The position numbers and the translations under genes were made by a program. A DNA stretch of 64,000 bases from NCBI RefSeq assembly GCF_001421785.1, contig NZ_LMLB01000001.1, positions 331,137-395,136 of the forward strand, read 5' to 3'. A model generated the notes under the pieces. That model was not told where the DNA came from and did not search any database. It saw only the letters and a program-made list of their open reading frames with translations. This DNA is from Sphingomonas sp. Leaf33. GTDB lineage: Bacteria; Pseudomonadota; Alphaproteobacteria; Sphingomonadales; Sphingomonadaceae. This document shows positions 45,711-54,043 of the stretch, one piece after another. Every line of letters begins with the position of its first letter. Position 1 is the stretch's first letter.

Positions 45711-47480
45711 GTGACTGCCGCGCTCGACACCCTGCATCGTATCTTTGGTTTCAACGATTTCCGCGGGGTGCAGGGGCGCGTCGTGGATCGCGTGCTGGCG
45801 GGCCGGTCGACACTCGCCGTCATGCCGACCGGCGCGGGCAAGTCGCTGACGTACCAGCTGCCGGCCACAATGCTGGAGGGCACGTGCGTCGTCGTGTCGC
45901 CGCTGATCGCGCTGATGCACGACCAGTTGCGCGCAGCCGAGGCGGTCGGCATCCGCGCCGCCACGCTGACATCCGTCGACCAGAACCGGGCGGAGACGCG
46001 CGGGCGGTTCCTGGATGGCGAGCTCGACCTGCTGTACATCGCGCCCGAGCGCGCCTCCACGAGCGATTTCCGCGATCTGCTGGAGCGTGGGCGGGTCGCG
46101 CTGTTCGCGATCGACGAAGCCCACTGCGTTTCGGAATGGGGACATGATTTCCGCCCCGACTACCGCCTGCTGCGGCCGCTGCTCGATCGCTATCCGGATG
46201 TGCCGCGTCTCGCGCTGACCGCGACCGCCGACGCGCATACGCGGGCCGACATCCTCGACCAGCTCGGCATTCCGCAGGACGGGCTGATCGTCGCCGGGTT
46301 CGACCGGCCGAATATCCGCTATGCGATTTCCCCGCGCGACAACACCACGCGGCAGATCGCCGACCTGATCGCCGAGACGCCGGGCCCCGGCATCGTCTAT
46401 GCCCAGACGCGGGCCGGGACCGAGAAGCTGGCCGAGGCGCTGGCCAAGACCGGACGACCGACGCGGGCCTATCACGCCGGGCTCGATCCCGAAGTCCGCG
46501 CGCGCAACCAGGCCGATTTCGTCGCGTCCGAGGACATGGTGATCTGCGCGACGGTCGCGTTCGGGATGGGGATCGACAAGCCCGACGTGCGGTTCGTCGC
46601 CCACGCCGGCCTGCCGAAATCGATCGAGGCCTATTATCAGGAAACCGGCCGCGCGGGCCGCGACGGCGACCCGTCGGTCGCGCATCTGTTCTGGGGCGCG
46701 GAGGATTTCGCCAAGGCGCGCCAACGCGTCGGCGAAGTCGAGCCCGCGCGGCAGGCGGGCGAACGCCAGCGGCTGACGGCGCTCGCCGGCCTCGTCGAGA
46801 CGACCGGGTGCCGCCGCGCGGTGCTGCTGCGCCACTTCGGCGAACAGCCGGCCGAGGCTTGCGGCAATTGCGACAATTGCCTGAACCCGCCGGTCGGCAC
46901 GCCGGCGACCGAGATCGCGCGCAAGTTCCTGTCGGCGGTGTTTCGCACCGGACAGATGTTCGGCGTCGGCTATGTCGAGGATATCCTTCTCGGCAAGTCG
47001 AGCGAGCGGAGCCTGATGAACGGGCACGAGAAGCTGAGCGTGTTCGGTATCGTCGAGGGCGAGGAGGCGGCGCTGATCCGCCCGGTCGCGCGCGCGCTCC
47101 AGGCGCGTGACGCGTTGCGCGCCAACCCGCACGGTGGGCTCGAATTCGGTCCCGCGGCGAAAGCGATCCTGAAGGGCGAGGTCGATGTGACGTTGGTCCT
47201 GCCGCCCAAGCGCGAGCGGCGGCGCAACGAACGTGGAGGGGCCGCCGAGGCCAATCCGGTCGGCGATCCGTTGTTCGAGGCGCTTCGCGAACGCCGCCGC
47301 GCGCTGGCCAAGGAAGGCGGGGTGCCGCCCTATGTCATCTTCCACGATTCGGTGCTGCGCGAGATGGCGAGCGTCCGGCCGGGGACGCTGGATGCGCTGT
47401 CGCGAATCTCCGGCGTTGGCGCGCGCAAGCTCGATGCGTATGGAGAGGCGTTCCTGTCGACGATACGAGAGTATGAATGA
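45711..47480 (+). CDS. recQ: ATP-dependent DNA helicase RecQ
   Basis: A 589-residue RecQ helicase from the GTG at 45711. Motif I is MPTGAGKS with K44. Motif II is D135-E-A-H138, followed by the RecQ loop (SEWGHDFRPDY). The zinc-binding cysteines are one near residue 366 and CGNCDNC near 384-390. A C-terminal HRDC domain (FHDSVLREMASVRPGTL) completes it. A TTG at 45675 would add 12 residues but gives poor protein. The stop overlaps the next gene by 4 bases. Confidence 0.95.
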   Translation: MTAALDTLHRIFGFNDFRGVQGRVVDRVLAGRSTLAVMPTGAGKSLTYQLPATMLEGTCVVVSPLIALMHDQLRAAEAVGIRAATLTSVDQNRAETRGRFLDGELDLLYIAPERASTSDFRDLLERGRVALFAIDEAHCVSEWGHDFRPDYRLLRPLLDRYPDVPRLALTATADAHTRADILDQLGIPQDGLIVAGFDRPNIRYAISPRDNTTRQIADLIAETPGPGIVYAQTRAGTEKLAEALAKTGRPTRAYHAGLDPEVRARNQADFVASEDMVICATVAFGMGIDKPDVRFVAHAGLPKSIEAYYQETGRAGRDGDPSVAHLFWGAEDFAKARQRVGEVEPARQAGERQRLTALAGLVETTGCRRAVLLRHFGEQPAEACGNCDNCLNPPVGTPATEIARKFLSAVFRTGQMFGVGYVEDILLGKSSERSLMNGHEKLSVFGIVEGEEAALIRPVARALQARDALRANPHGGLEFGPAAKAILKGEVDVTLVLPPKRERRRNERGGAAEANPVGDPLFEALRERRRALAKEGGVPPYVIFHDSVLREMASVRPGTLDALSRISGVGARKLDAYGEAFLSTIREYE

Positions 47481-47908
47481 TCCGCCAGATTGACGACCAC
47501 GTCAGCGTTGCCCCCCAGATCACCCCGGCCGAAGTCGATGCGATCGCCGCGGCGGGTTTTACCGAAATCGTCAACAACCGCCCCGATGACGAGGAGGGCG
47601 GCCAGCCCTCGGGTGCAGCGATCGCCGCCGCCGCGCGCGAGGCCGGCATTGCGTACCGCGCGATACCGGTCGGCCACGCCGGCATGTCGAGCAACCAGGT
47701 CGAGGCGATGGCGCAGGCGCTGACGGCTGCTGCCGGCCCGGTGCTGGCGTTCTGCCGATCGGGCACGCGATCGACGCATCTGTGGGCGCTGGCGCGCGCG
47801 AGGATGGGCGACGAGCCGGCGATGCTGGTCGCAAAGGCGGCGGACGCGGGCTACGATATCTCAGGCCTGCGCGCGATGCTCGACACGCTCGCGGCCGAGG
47901 CACGCTGA
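47477..47908 (+). CDS. TIGR01244/DUF442 phosphatase-like protein
   Basis: A 143-residue protein with the tyrosine-phosphatase-type loop CRSGTRS (C93-R98), preceded by VLAF. The start IDDHVSVAPQITPAEVDAIA is typical of DUF442. In some bacteria this domain is fused to a beta-lactamase-like persulfide dioxygenase (BlhA) and linked to sulfide response; here it is alone. The substrate is unknown. It is translationally coupled to recQ. Confidence 0.88.
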   Translation: MIRQIDDHVSVAPQITPAEVDAIAAAGFTEIVNNRPDDEEGGQPSGAAIAAAAREAGIAYRAIPVGHAGMSSNQVEAMAQALTAAAGPVLAFCRSGTRSTHLWALARARMGDEPAMLVAKAADAGYDISGLRAMLDTLAAEAR

Positions 47909-47912
47909 GCCG

Positions 47913-48320
47913 ATGACGCTGACCCAGCTCGGCGGATCGCTGGTCGCCGTGCTGGTGCTGGCGTGGATCGCGCGCTGGCTGCGGCTGGGCGAGAGCAGGA
48001 TCACCGACCCGACGACCGCGGCGGAGTTCGCGGAAAGTTCGCTGGCCGGCTTTCGCGCCGGGCGCGCGGTGGTCGGTACCGATGGCGCCGCGGCGCTGGT
48101 CGCGGGCGATACGGGCATTGCCGTCGTGAAGCGCCACGGCGCGAAGGTCGCGGTGCGCCGACTGATCCCGCCGCTGCATCTGCGCGTGTCCGTGGAAGGC
48201 GTGACGGTCGAGACGGGCGAGCGGCTGTTCGGTGCGGTGACGCTGTTCGGCGTGACCGAGATCGAAGTCCGCGCGCTGGAGGCGGAGGCCGGGCGGACGA
48301 CGGTGGTGACGCTGCACTGA
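47913..48320 (+). CDS. Hypothetical membrane-anchored protein, 135 residues
   Basis: One N-terminal hydrophobic segment (about residues 5-20), then a soluble beta-rich domain. No motif recognised. It begins 4 bases after the DUF442 gene and likely shares the recQ transcript. A family C palindrome starts two bases past its stop codon. Confidence 0.72.
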   Translation: MTLTQLGGSLVAVLVLAWIARWLRLGESRITDPTTAAEFAESSLAGFRAGRAVVGTDGAAALVAGDTGIAVVKRHGAKVAVRRLIPPLHLRVSVEGVTVETGERLFGAVTLFGVTEIEVRALEAEAGRTTVVTLH

Positions 48321-48322
48321 GC

Positions 48323-48449
48323 AAAATCCTCCCCTGCAAGGGGAGGTGGCGCGCGTCAGCGCGACGGAGAGGTAAAACCCTCTCCGGATAACTGGACACC
48401 CCTCCGTCAGGCCTGCGGCCTGCCACCTCCCCTTGCAGGGGAGGATTTT
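48323..48449. repeat. Palindromic repeat, family C
   Basis: Perfect or near-perfect 28-base arms, starting AAAATCCTCCCCTGCAAGGG at 48323 and closing with the complement at 48449. An internal smaller hairpin (CCTCTCC/GGAGAGG) lies inside. It is the intergenic relative of the element within truB (6409-6534). Confidence 0.88.
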
Positions 48450-48474
48450 CGTCGGCGGACCCGCGTGTTAACAC

Positions 48475-49380
48475 ATGGCCGTGCCCGACCTGCCCAATCC
48501 CGTAACCCTGGCAATCCCCGGCTTCGTCCTGCTGGTGCTGGCGGAAATGGTCGTCGCGCGGTTCCGGGATCGCAGCCGTTACTGCCCCGACGACACGCGC
48601 ACCTCGATGCTGCTGGGGCTGGGCAGTACGGTCGCGGGCGTGCTCTCCGCCGGCCTCGTCTTCGCGCTCGCGACCTGGGTCTGGCAATTCCGGCTGTTCG
48701 ACATCGGCTATGCGTGGTGGGCGTTCGTGGTCGCCTTCGTCCTCGATGACCTGGCCTATTACTGGTTCCACCGCACCGCGCACCGCGTGCGCTGGTTCTG
48801 GGCGAGCCATGTCGTCCACCATTCCAGCCAGCACTACAACCTGTCGACCGCGCTCAGGCAGACGTGGACGGGGTTCTTCAGCCTGGCGTTCTTGTTCCGC
48901 GTGCCGCTGTTCCTGATCGGCTTTCCGCCGGCCATGGTCTTCTTCGTCGCCGGGCTGAACCTGGTCTATCAGTTCTGGATCCATACCGAGGCGATTGGGC
49001 GGCTGCCGGCTCTCGTGGAGGCGGTGATGAACACGCCCAGCCACCACCGCGTCCACCATGCGACCAACCCGCGCTATCTCGACCGCAATTATGCGGGCGT
49101 GTTCATCGTGTGGGACAGGCTGTTCGGCACCTATGCACCGGAGGTCGATGCGGAGCGGCCGCGCTACGGCATCGTGCGCGATCTCGGCAGCTTCAACCTG
49201 CTGTGGGCGGCGTTCCACGAATGGGTCGGGATCGCGAAGGATATGTGGGCGGCGCCGTGGGGCTCGAAGCTCGGGTATCTGCTGCGCGAGCCGGGGTGGA
49301 GCCATGACGGCAGTCGCGAGACGTCGGACGATATTCGCGCGCGTTGGGAAGAAGCCCAGACACCACCCCGTTCGCCCTGA
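48475..49380 (+). CDS. Sterol desaturase/fatty acid hydroxylase family membrane protein
   Basis: A 301-residue di-iron membrane oxygenase with His boxes HRTAH (H99 on), HVVHHSSQH (near 113) and HHRVHH (near 190), and hydrophobic segments around them. The substrate is unknown; a carotenoid or lipid is possible. The last five residues and the stop codon come from the start of a family A repeat (49367-49470), so the original C-terminus may have been changed by that insertion. Confidence 0.9.
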   Translation: MAVPDLPNPVTLAIPGFVLLVLAEMVVARFRDRSRYCPDDTRTSMLLGLGSTVAGVLSAGLVFALATWVWQFRLFDIGYAWWAFVVAFVLDDLAYYWFHRTAHRVRWFWASHVVHHSSQHYNLSTALRQTWTGFFSLAFLFRVPLFLIGFPPAMVFFVAGLNLVYQFWIHTEAIGRLPALVEAVMNTPSHHRVHHATNPRYLDRNYAGVFIVWDRLFGTYAPEVDAERPRYGIVRDLGSFNLLWAAFHEWVGIAKDMWAAPWGSKLGYLLREPGWSHDGSRETSDDIRARWEEAQTPPRSP

Positions 49381-49470
49381 GCTTGTCGAAGGGCCGCCTT
49401 TCCTTCGCTCCGCAAACGGAACGCTCCAGAAAAGAAGTGCAGGGCTTCGACAGGCTCAGCCCGAACGGGG
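49367..49470. repeat. Paired REP-like palindrome, family A
   Basis: Arms CCGTTCGCCCTGAGCTTGTC and near-complement ending CCGAACGGGG, with about 45 bases between. The first arm contains the stop codon of the upstream gene. Confidence 0.85.
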
Positions 49471-49487
49471 AGGGGTTTGGGCCGTAG

Positions 49488-49790
49488 TCACTTCAGCAGC
49501 TTCGGTCCCTCGCGCCCCAGCACGTCGCGGATCTTGTTGGCGAACATCCCCAGGAACGGGGGCAGCTCGACCTTCAGGTGGACCTTGTCCTCCAGCACGT
49601 CGATCGTCGTCGCGGCGCGCTGGCCCATGGCGGCGACGGTGAACATCAGCCGGTCGCCGTCCCAGCTATGTTCGGTCACCTTGCCGCCGGGGATGAAGCT
49701 CTCAAGCTTGGCGATCCCGCCGGCGATGCGCGCGCGGGCGGCCTCGCGGCCGATGCTGTGGGCGATGTCGAGTTCGACGGGCTCGCTCAT
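49488..49790 (-). CDS. Polyhydroxyalkanoic acid system family protein (TIGR02610-like)
   Basis: A 100-residue protein starting ELDIAHSIGREAARARIAGG, then LPPFLGMFANKIRDVL near the end. This is the small PHA-granule-associated family. It probably binds the granule surface or phasin, judging by the family. No phaC or phaZ is in the window. Confidence 0.82.
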   Translation of the reverse strand: MSEPVELDIAHSIGREAARARIAGGIAKLESFIPGGKVTEHSWDGDRLMFTVAAMGQRAATTIDVLEDKVHLKVELPPFLGMFANKIRDVLGREGPKLLK

Positions 49791-49803
49791 GGGGGCGTCC
49801 TTA

Positions 49804-50226
49804 TTAAGCGGTGGCGAAAAGCTGGGAGTCGTCGGCGAACGCCTTGAACTCCAGTGCGTTCCCGCTGGAATCGCGGAAGAACATCGTGGCCTGTTCGCCG
49901 GGCTGGCCCTGGAAGCGGATGTGCGGTTCGATGCCGAACACCGTGCCCGCCGCGCGCAGGCGGTCGGCGAGCGCCTGCCAGTCGGCCATCGTCAGCACGA
50001 TCCCGAAATGCGGTACCGGGACATGGTGGCCGTCGACTTCGTTGGCGACCGCGACGGGCCGGGCCGCGGGATCGAGGTGGGCGACGATCTGGTGGCCGTA
50101 GAAGTCGAAATCGATCCACTGCTCCGACGACCGCCCTTCGGTGCAGCCCATCGTCTTGCCGTAGAATTCCCGCGCAGCGGTCAGGTCGTGGACGGGGAAG
50201 GCAAGGTGGAAGGGGCGTAGGGTCAT
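49804..50226 (-). CDS. VOC family protein (glyoxalase-like)
   Basis: A 140-residue vicinal oxygen chelate protein. The start [17 protein letters not shown] carries a possible metal-ligand His, the middle holds a PHFGIVLTM strand, and the end has [15 protein letters not shown] with a metal-ligand Glu. A dioxygenase-like role is possible. It lies 13 bases upstream of the PHA-system gene and is convergent with neither. A separate, unrelated VOC gene is at 23271. Confidence 0.88.
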   Translation of the reverse strand: MTLRPFHLAFPVHDLTAAREFYGKTMGCTEGRSSEQWIDFDFYGHQIVAHLDPAARPVAVANEVDGHHVPVPHFGIVLTMADWQALADRLRAAGTVFGIEPHIRFQGQPGEQATMFFRDSSGNALEFKAFADDSQLFATA

Positions 50227-50306
50227 GGCGACACGTCTAGCAGGTCGCGAAACGGGTCGGGAAGGGGCCTTTCCCCCGCCCGCGCGGATCGGTTAGGGCG
50301 GGCAGG

Positions 50307-51854
50307 ATGCGTTTCCTTATCCCCGTCCTGCTCGGCGCCGTCGCCGCCACCGGCTTCGCGCCGCTCCAGCTGGTACCGCTGACGATCGTCGCGGTCGCGC
50401 TGTGGTTGCGGATGGTCCACGATGCGCCGACGCTGAAGCGTGCGATGCTGACGGGGTGGCTGTTCGGGGTCGGCCATTTCACGGTCAACAACAACTGGAT
50501 TCAGCACGCATTCGATTATCAGGACAAGATGCCGCCGGTGCTGGGCTATGGCGCGGCGGTCGGCCTCGCGCTGTATCTCGCGGTCTATCCGATGCTGACC
50601 GCCGGGCTGGTGTGGCGGCTGGCGAGCCCGCGCAGCCGGGGTGATGCGCAGACGGCGCCGGGCCTGTCCTTTGCGCTGGTCGCCGGTGCGGGGTGGATTG
50701 CGGGGGAGTGGCTGCGATCGACGCTCTTCACCGGCTATGCATGGGACCCGCTGGCGGTCGCGTGGGTGCCGGTGCAGCCGATCGCGTGGGTCACGACGCT
50801 GGTCGGGACCTATGCGCTGTCGGGGCTGACCGTCACTGCGGCGTCGCTGCTGCTGATGGTGCCGCGCCGGCCGCTCGCGCTCGCGCTCGCCGCCCTTGCC
50901 GTGCTGCTCCCGGTGCCGCTTGCCGCGCTCAGCTACCGTGCACGCCCCGCGCCGCAACCGCCGACCGCACCGCGACTGCGCGTCGTCCAGCCGAACATCG
51001 ACCAGCAGGCGCATATCGACCGCGACGACTGGCGCGCCACGTCGGCCCGGCTGGCGGCCTTGTCGGGGACGCCCGGCCGCGCGCCGCGGCTGGTGCTGTG
51101 GCCCGAAGGGATCGTCCAGCCGTACCTCGAGGACGGCTACCCGTACGAATGGTATCTAAAGTTCGGCTCGCCCATCGCTGCACGGGCGCAGATCGCGCGG
51201 CTGCTGGGGCCGAACGACCGCGCGCTGGTCGGCGGCACCGCGTTGATGTTCGATGCAGCGGGCGAGATCACGCAAGCCGGCAATTCGGTGTTCGTCGTTA
51301 CCCCGGACGCGCGCCTCGACGGCCGCTACGACAAGGCGCATCTCGTCCCCGGCGGGGAATATCTGCCGATGCGCGCGCTGACCGAGCCGCTCGGCCTGTC
51401 GCGGCTGGTCGCGGGGGATATCGATTTTGCGGATGGCCCCGGCCCGCGATCGATCGACATCGCGCCGTTCGGGGCGATCGGGTTCCAGGTCTGCTACGAG
51501 ATCATCTTTTCCGGCCAGGTCGTCGATCCGGCCAGGCGCCCGCGGCTGATCTTCAATCCGTCGAACGACGCCTGGTTCGGCAGCTGGGGGCCGGTGCAGC
51601 ATCTGGCGCAGGCGCGGCTGCGCGCGATCGAGGAGGGGGTGCCGGTGGTGCGATCGACGCCCAACGGCGTCTCCGCGGTGATCGGCGCGGACGGTGCGCT
51701 GATCGCGCAGGTGCCGCACTTCACCGCGGGCGCGATCGACGTGGCCATCCCGCCCGCGCACGCGCCGACGCCGTTCTCGCGCATCGGCAACTGGGCCGCG
51801 CTGGTCGTCGCGCTGCTGCTGCTGGCCGCCGCGCGCATTCTGCGGCGGCGTTGA
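50307..51854 (+). CDS. lnt: Apolipoprotein N-acyltransferase
   Basis: A 515-residue inner-membrane enzyme that adds the third acyl chain to lipoproteins. Several N-terminal membrane segments precede the nitrilase-like domain. The catalytic triad is visible as E267 (WPEG), K343 (YDKAHLVP) and C396 (QVCYE). The N-terminus MRFLIPVLLGAVAATGFAPLQL is typical. Its stop lies close before the metK promoter and leader, so metK is transcribed separately or by read-through. Confidence 0.95.
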   Translation: MRFLIPVLLGAVAATGFAPLQLVPLTIVAVALWLRMVHDAPTLKRAMLTGWLFGVGHFTVNNNWIQHAFDYQDKMPPVLGYGAAVGLALYLAVYPMLTAGLVWRLASPRSRGDAQTAPGLSFALVAGAGWIAGEWLRSTLFTGYAWDPLAVAWVPVQPIAWVTTLVGTYALSGLTVTAASLLLMVPRRPLALALAALAVLLPVPLAALSYRARPAPQPPTAPRLRVVQPNIDQQAHIDRDDWRATSARLAALSGTPGRAPRLVLWPEGIVQPYLEDGYPYEWYLKFGSPIAARAQIARLLGPNDRALVGGTALMFDAAGEITQAGNSVFVVTPDARLDGRYDKAHLVPGGEYLPMRALTEPLGLSRLVAGDIDFADGPGPRSIDIAPFGAIGFQVCYEIIFSGQVVDPARRPRLIFNPSNDAWFGSWGPVQHLAQARLRAIEEGVPVVRSTPNGVSAVIGADGALIAQVPHFTAGAIDVAIPPAHAPTPFSRIGNWAALVVALLLLAAARILRRR

Positions 51855-51857
51855 CGC

Positions 51858-51888
51858 TTGGCCGGCAGCGGTCTAGGGCGCATATAAG
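51858..51888 (+). promoter_or_regulatory. Candidate promoter of metK
   Basis: A -35-like TTGGCC (51858-51863) and a -10-like CATATA (51881-51886) are 17 bases apart. TATAAG at 51883 is an alternative -10 box, with a 19-base spacer. It starts 4 bases past the lnt stop. Transcription would begin just at or before the structured leader. Confidence 0.5.
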
Positions 51889-51959
51889 GAAAGCTTTATA
51901 TCCCTGGGCATGGCAACGGCCCTAGGGCTTTCCCTCGTTATTCGAATTCGAGGATTCCC
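51888..51959 (+). promoter_or_regulatory. Structured metK leader, candidate regulatory RNA
   Basis: GGAAAGC (51888-51894) can pair with GCTTTCC (51927-51933), enclosing a second helix, CCCTGGGC with GCCCTAGGG. Next to it, CCTCG (51933-51937) can pair with CGAGG (51949-51953), which contains the AGG of the metK ribosome binding site. The first helix shares a base with the occluding helix, so the two compete. SAM-dependent control is a fair guess for metK, but the sequence does not match the SAM-I, SAM-II or SAM/SAH consensus I know. Confidence 0.5.
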
Positions 51960-53174
51960 ATGCGTTCCAGCTATCTCTTCACGTCCGAATCGGTTTCGGA
52001 AGGCCATCCCGACAAGGTCGCCGACCAGATCTCCGACGCCATCGTCGACCTGTTCCTGTCCAAGGACCCCGAAGCCCGCATCGCCTGCGAGACGATGACC
52101 ACGACCCAGCTGGTCGTTCTGGCCGGTGAGATCCGCGGCAAGGGCATCATGGACGAGGCCGGCAACTGGGCCGAAGGCGTGCGCGAGGAGGTCGAGCAGA
52201 CCGTGCGCGAGACCGTGAAGCGCATCGGCTACGAGCAGGATGGCTTTCACTGGCAGACGCTGCGGTTCGAAAACAACCTGCACCCGCAGTCGGCGCATAT
52301 CGCGCAGGGCGTCGATTCGTCGGGCAACAAGGACGAAGGTGCCGGTGACCAGGGCATCATGTTCGGCTATGCCGCCGACGACACGCCCGAGCTGATGCCG
52401 GCGACGCTGCAGTACAGCCACCGGATCCTGGAGCGCATGGCCGCCGACCGCCATTCCAAGAAGGCGCCGTTCCTGGAGCCGGATACGAAGAGCCAGGTCA
52501 CGCTGCGCTATGAAGGCAGCCGCCCCGTCGCCTGCACCGCGATCGTCGTGTCGACCCAGCACGCGCCGGGTTACGACCAGGGCGAGAAGGAAGCCGAGCT
52601 CCACGCCTATGTGAAATTGGTCGTCGCCGACGTCATCCCGGCCGAGCTGCTGTCGGACGAGACCGTCTATCACATCAACCCGACCGGCAGCTTCGAGATC
52701 GGCGGGCCGGACGGCGACGCAGGCCTGACGGGTCGCAAGATCATCGTCGACACCTACGGCGGTGCCGCGCCGCACGGCGGCGGCGCGTTCTCGGGCAAGG
52801 ACCCGACGAAGGTCGACCGGTCGGCGGCGTACATCACGCGCTATCTCGCCAAGAACATCGTCGCCGCAGGTCTTGCGCAGCGCTGCACGATCCAGCTCGC
52901 CTATGCGATCGGCGTGTCGAAGCCGCTGTCGCTCTATGTCGACACGCACGGCACCGGCACGGTCGCCGACGATGCGATCGAGGCCGCGATCGGCCGGATC
53001 GAGAAGCTGGGCGGCCTGACCCCGCGCGGCATCCGCACGCACCTTAGCCTCAACAAGCCGATCTATTCGAAGACCGCGGCCTATGGCCACTTCGGCCGCA
53101 AGGCGGAAGGCGACCTGTTCCCGTGGGAGCGGACCGACCTGGTCGATGACCTGAAGGCGGCGCTGGCGGCGTAA
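51960..53174 (+). CDS. metK: S-adenosylmethionine synthetase
   Basis: A 404-residue MetK that makes SAM from methionine and ATP. Motifs are [13 protein letters not shown] near the start, [12 protein letters not shown], and the alphaproteobacterial [19 protein letters not shown] loop. The ATG at 51960 has AGGA 5 bases upstream. It is preceded by a structured leader that can hide this site and followed by a hairpin that overlaps the next gene start. Confidence 0.98.
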   Translation: MRSSYLFTSESVSEGHPDKVADQISDAIVDLFLSKDPEARIACETMTTTQLVVLAGEIRGKGIMDEAGNWAEGVREEVEQTVRETVKRIGYEQDGFHWQTLRFENNLHPQSAHIAQGVDSSGNKDEGAGDQGIMFGYAADDTPELMPATLQYSHRILERMAADRHSKKAPFLEPDTKSQVTLRYEGSRPVACTAIVVSTQHAPGYDQGEKEAELHAYVKLVVADVIPAELLSDETVYHINPTGSFEIGGPDGDAGLTGRKIIVDTYGGAAPHGGGAFSGKDPTKVDRSAAYITRYLAKNIVAAGLAQRCTIQLAYAIGVSKPLSLYVDTHGTGTVADDAIEAAIGRIEKLGGLTPRGIRTHLSLNKPIYSKTAAYGHFGRKAEGDLFPWERTDLVDDLKAALAA

Positions 53175-53200
53175 ATCGCTCGACAGTATCGGAATTCTGC

Positions 53201-53229
53201 GGGAGGTTCGTCGTCATGACGAGCCTCCC
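53201..53229 (+). terminator. Hairpin after metK overlapping the next start codon
   Basis: A 12-base-pair stem (GGGAGGTTCGTC with GACGAGCCTCCC, one G-U pair) and a 5-base loop. It has no T run. It holds the GGAGG ribosome binding site in its 5' strand, and its loop and 3' strand include the ATG (53216) of the following gene, so it could block that start as well as protect metK mRNA. Confidence 0.5.
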
Positions 53230-54043
53230 GTTCCGTATCGGCGCTGCGGCGCTGGCCTGTGCCGCCGCTGCGGCCGCCCCTGCGCAGGTCGCCGACTCCT
53301 CGGACCGCTTGCAGCAGGTGTCGACACGCGGCGCACTGCTCTTTGCCTATGATAGCGCCGCCTGGCTCGGCACCGACGACATGCTGAAGCGTGTGCCGGA
53401 TGCGAAGACCAGGATCGCGGGGTGGATCGTCGATGGTCCGGCGGATCGTGCGCGGATTATCTTCTACGATCGTGAGCCCACGCCGCGCGCGGTCTATGTC
53501 GCGCAGATGTCGGGTGGGAAGCTGGTCGATCCGATGCTGCCGACCGGGGATGCGGCACTGTTGTCCACCGACCAACTTGCGATGATAGCTGCGCGCACGG
53601 CCGCCAGGGCAGCGCTGGCCTCGGCGCGGATCACATCGTGCACGACCCGCTTCAACACCGTCGTCCTGCCGCCCGACGAACCCGGCGGACCGACCCGCGT
53701 CTATTTCCTGTCGGCGCGGACTGCGGCGGACAAGGTCGTGATCGGCGGTCATTACCGGGTGGATGTTGATACGGCCGGCCGGGCGAGCGTGCCGTTCGCG
53801 TTCAGCAAGGGGTGCCTGACGCAGGATCGCCCGCCGAAGGACGCCAAGTCGCCGGTGCTCTTCGCCACGACGCTGACCGACACGATTCCCAATGAAACGC
53901 ATGTCTTCACCGCCACGTCCTACGGGCTGCCGCTGATCGTCGGCGTACCGGGGCCGGACACGGCGATGACGATGTACGCCGCGCTGCCGGGGCGCCCCGT
54001 GCGCCGGATCGAGATACCCGCCGCCAAAGGGACTGCCAGATGA
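53216..54043 (+). CDS. Hypothetical secreted protein, 275 residues
   Basis: A secreted protein with a strong signal peptide (about residues 1-23, cleavage near APA-Q). The mature part is beta-rich, with a YDSAAWLGTDDMLKRVPDAK segment and several conserved-looking Gly-Pro turns (PDEPGGPTRVYFLSAR, KGCLTQDRPPK). No catalytic motif found. It overlaps the following gene by 4 bases. Its start and ribosome binding site lie in the hairpin after metK. Function unknown. Confidence 0.75.
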   Translation: MTSLPFRIGAAALACAAAAAAPAQVADSSDRLQQVSTRGALLFAYDSAAWLGTDDMLKRVPDAKTRIAGWIVDGPADRARIIFYDREPTPRAVYVAQMSGGKLVDPMLPTGDAALLSTDQLAMIAARTAARAALASARITSCTTRFNTVVLPPDEPGGPTRVYFLSARTAADKVVIGGHYRVDVDTAGRASVPFAFSKGCLTQDRPPKDAKSPVLFATTLTDTIPNETHVFTATSYGLPLIVGVPGPDTAMTMYAALPGRPVRRIEIPAAKGTAR

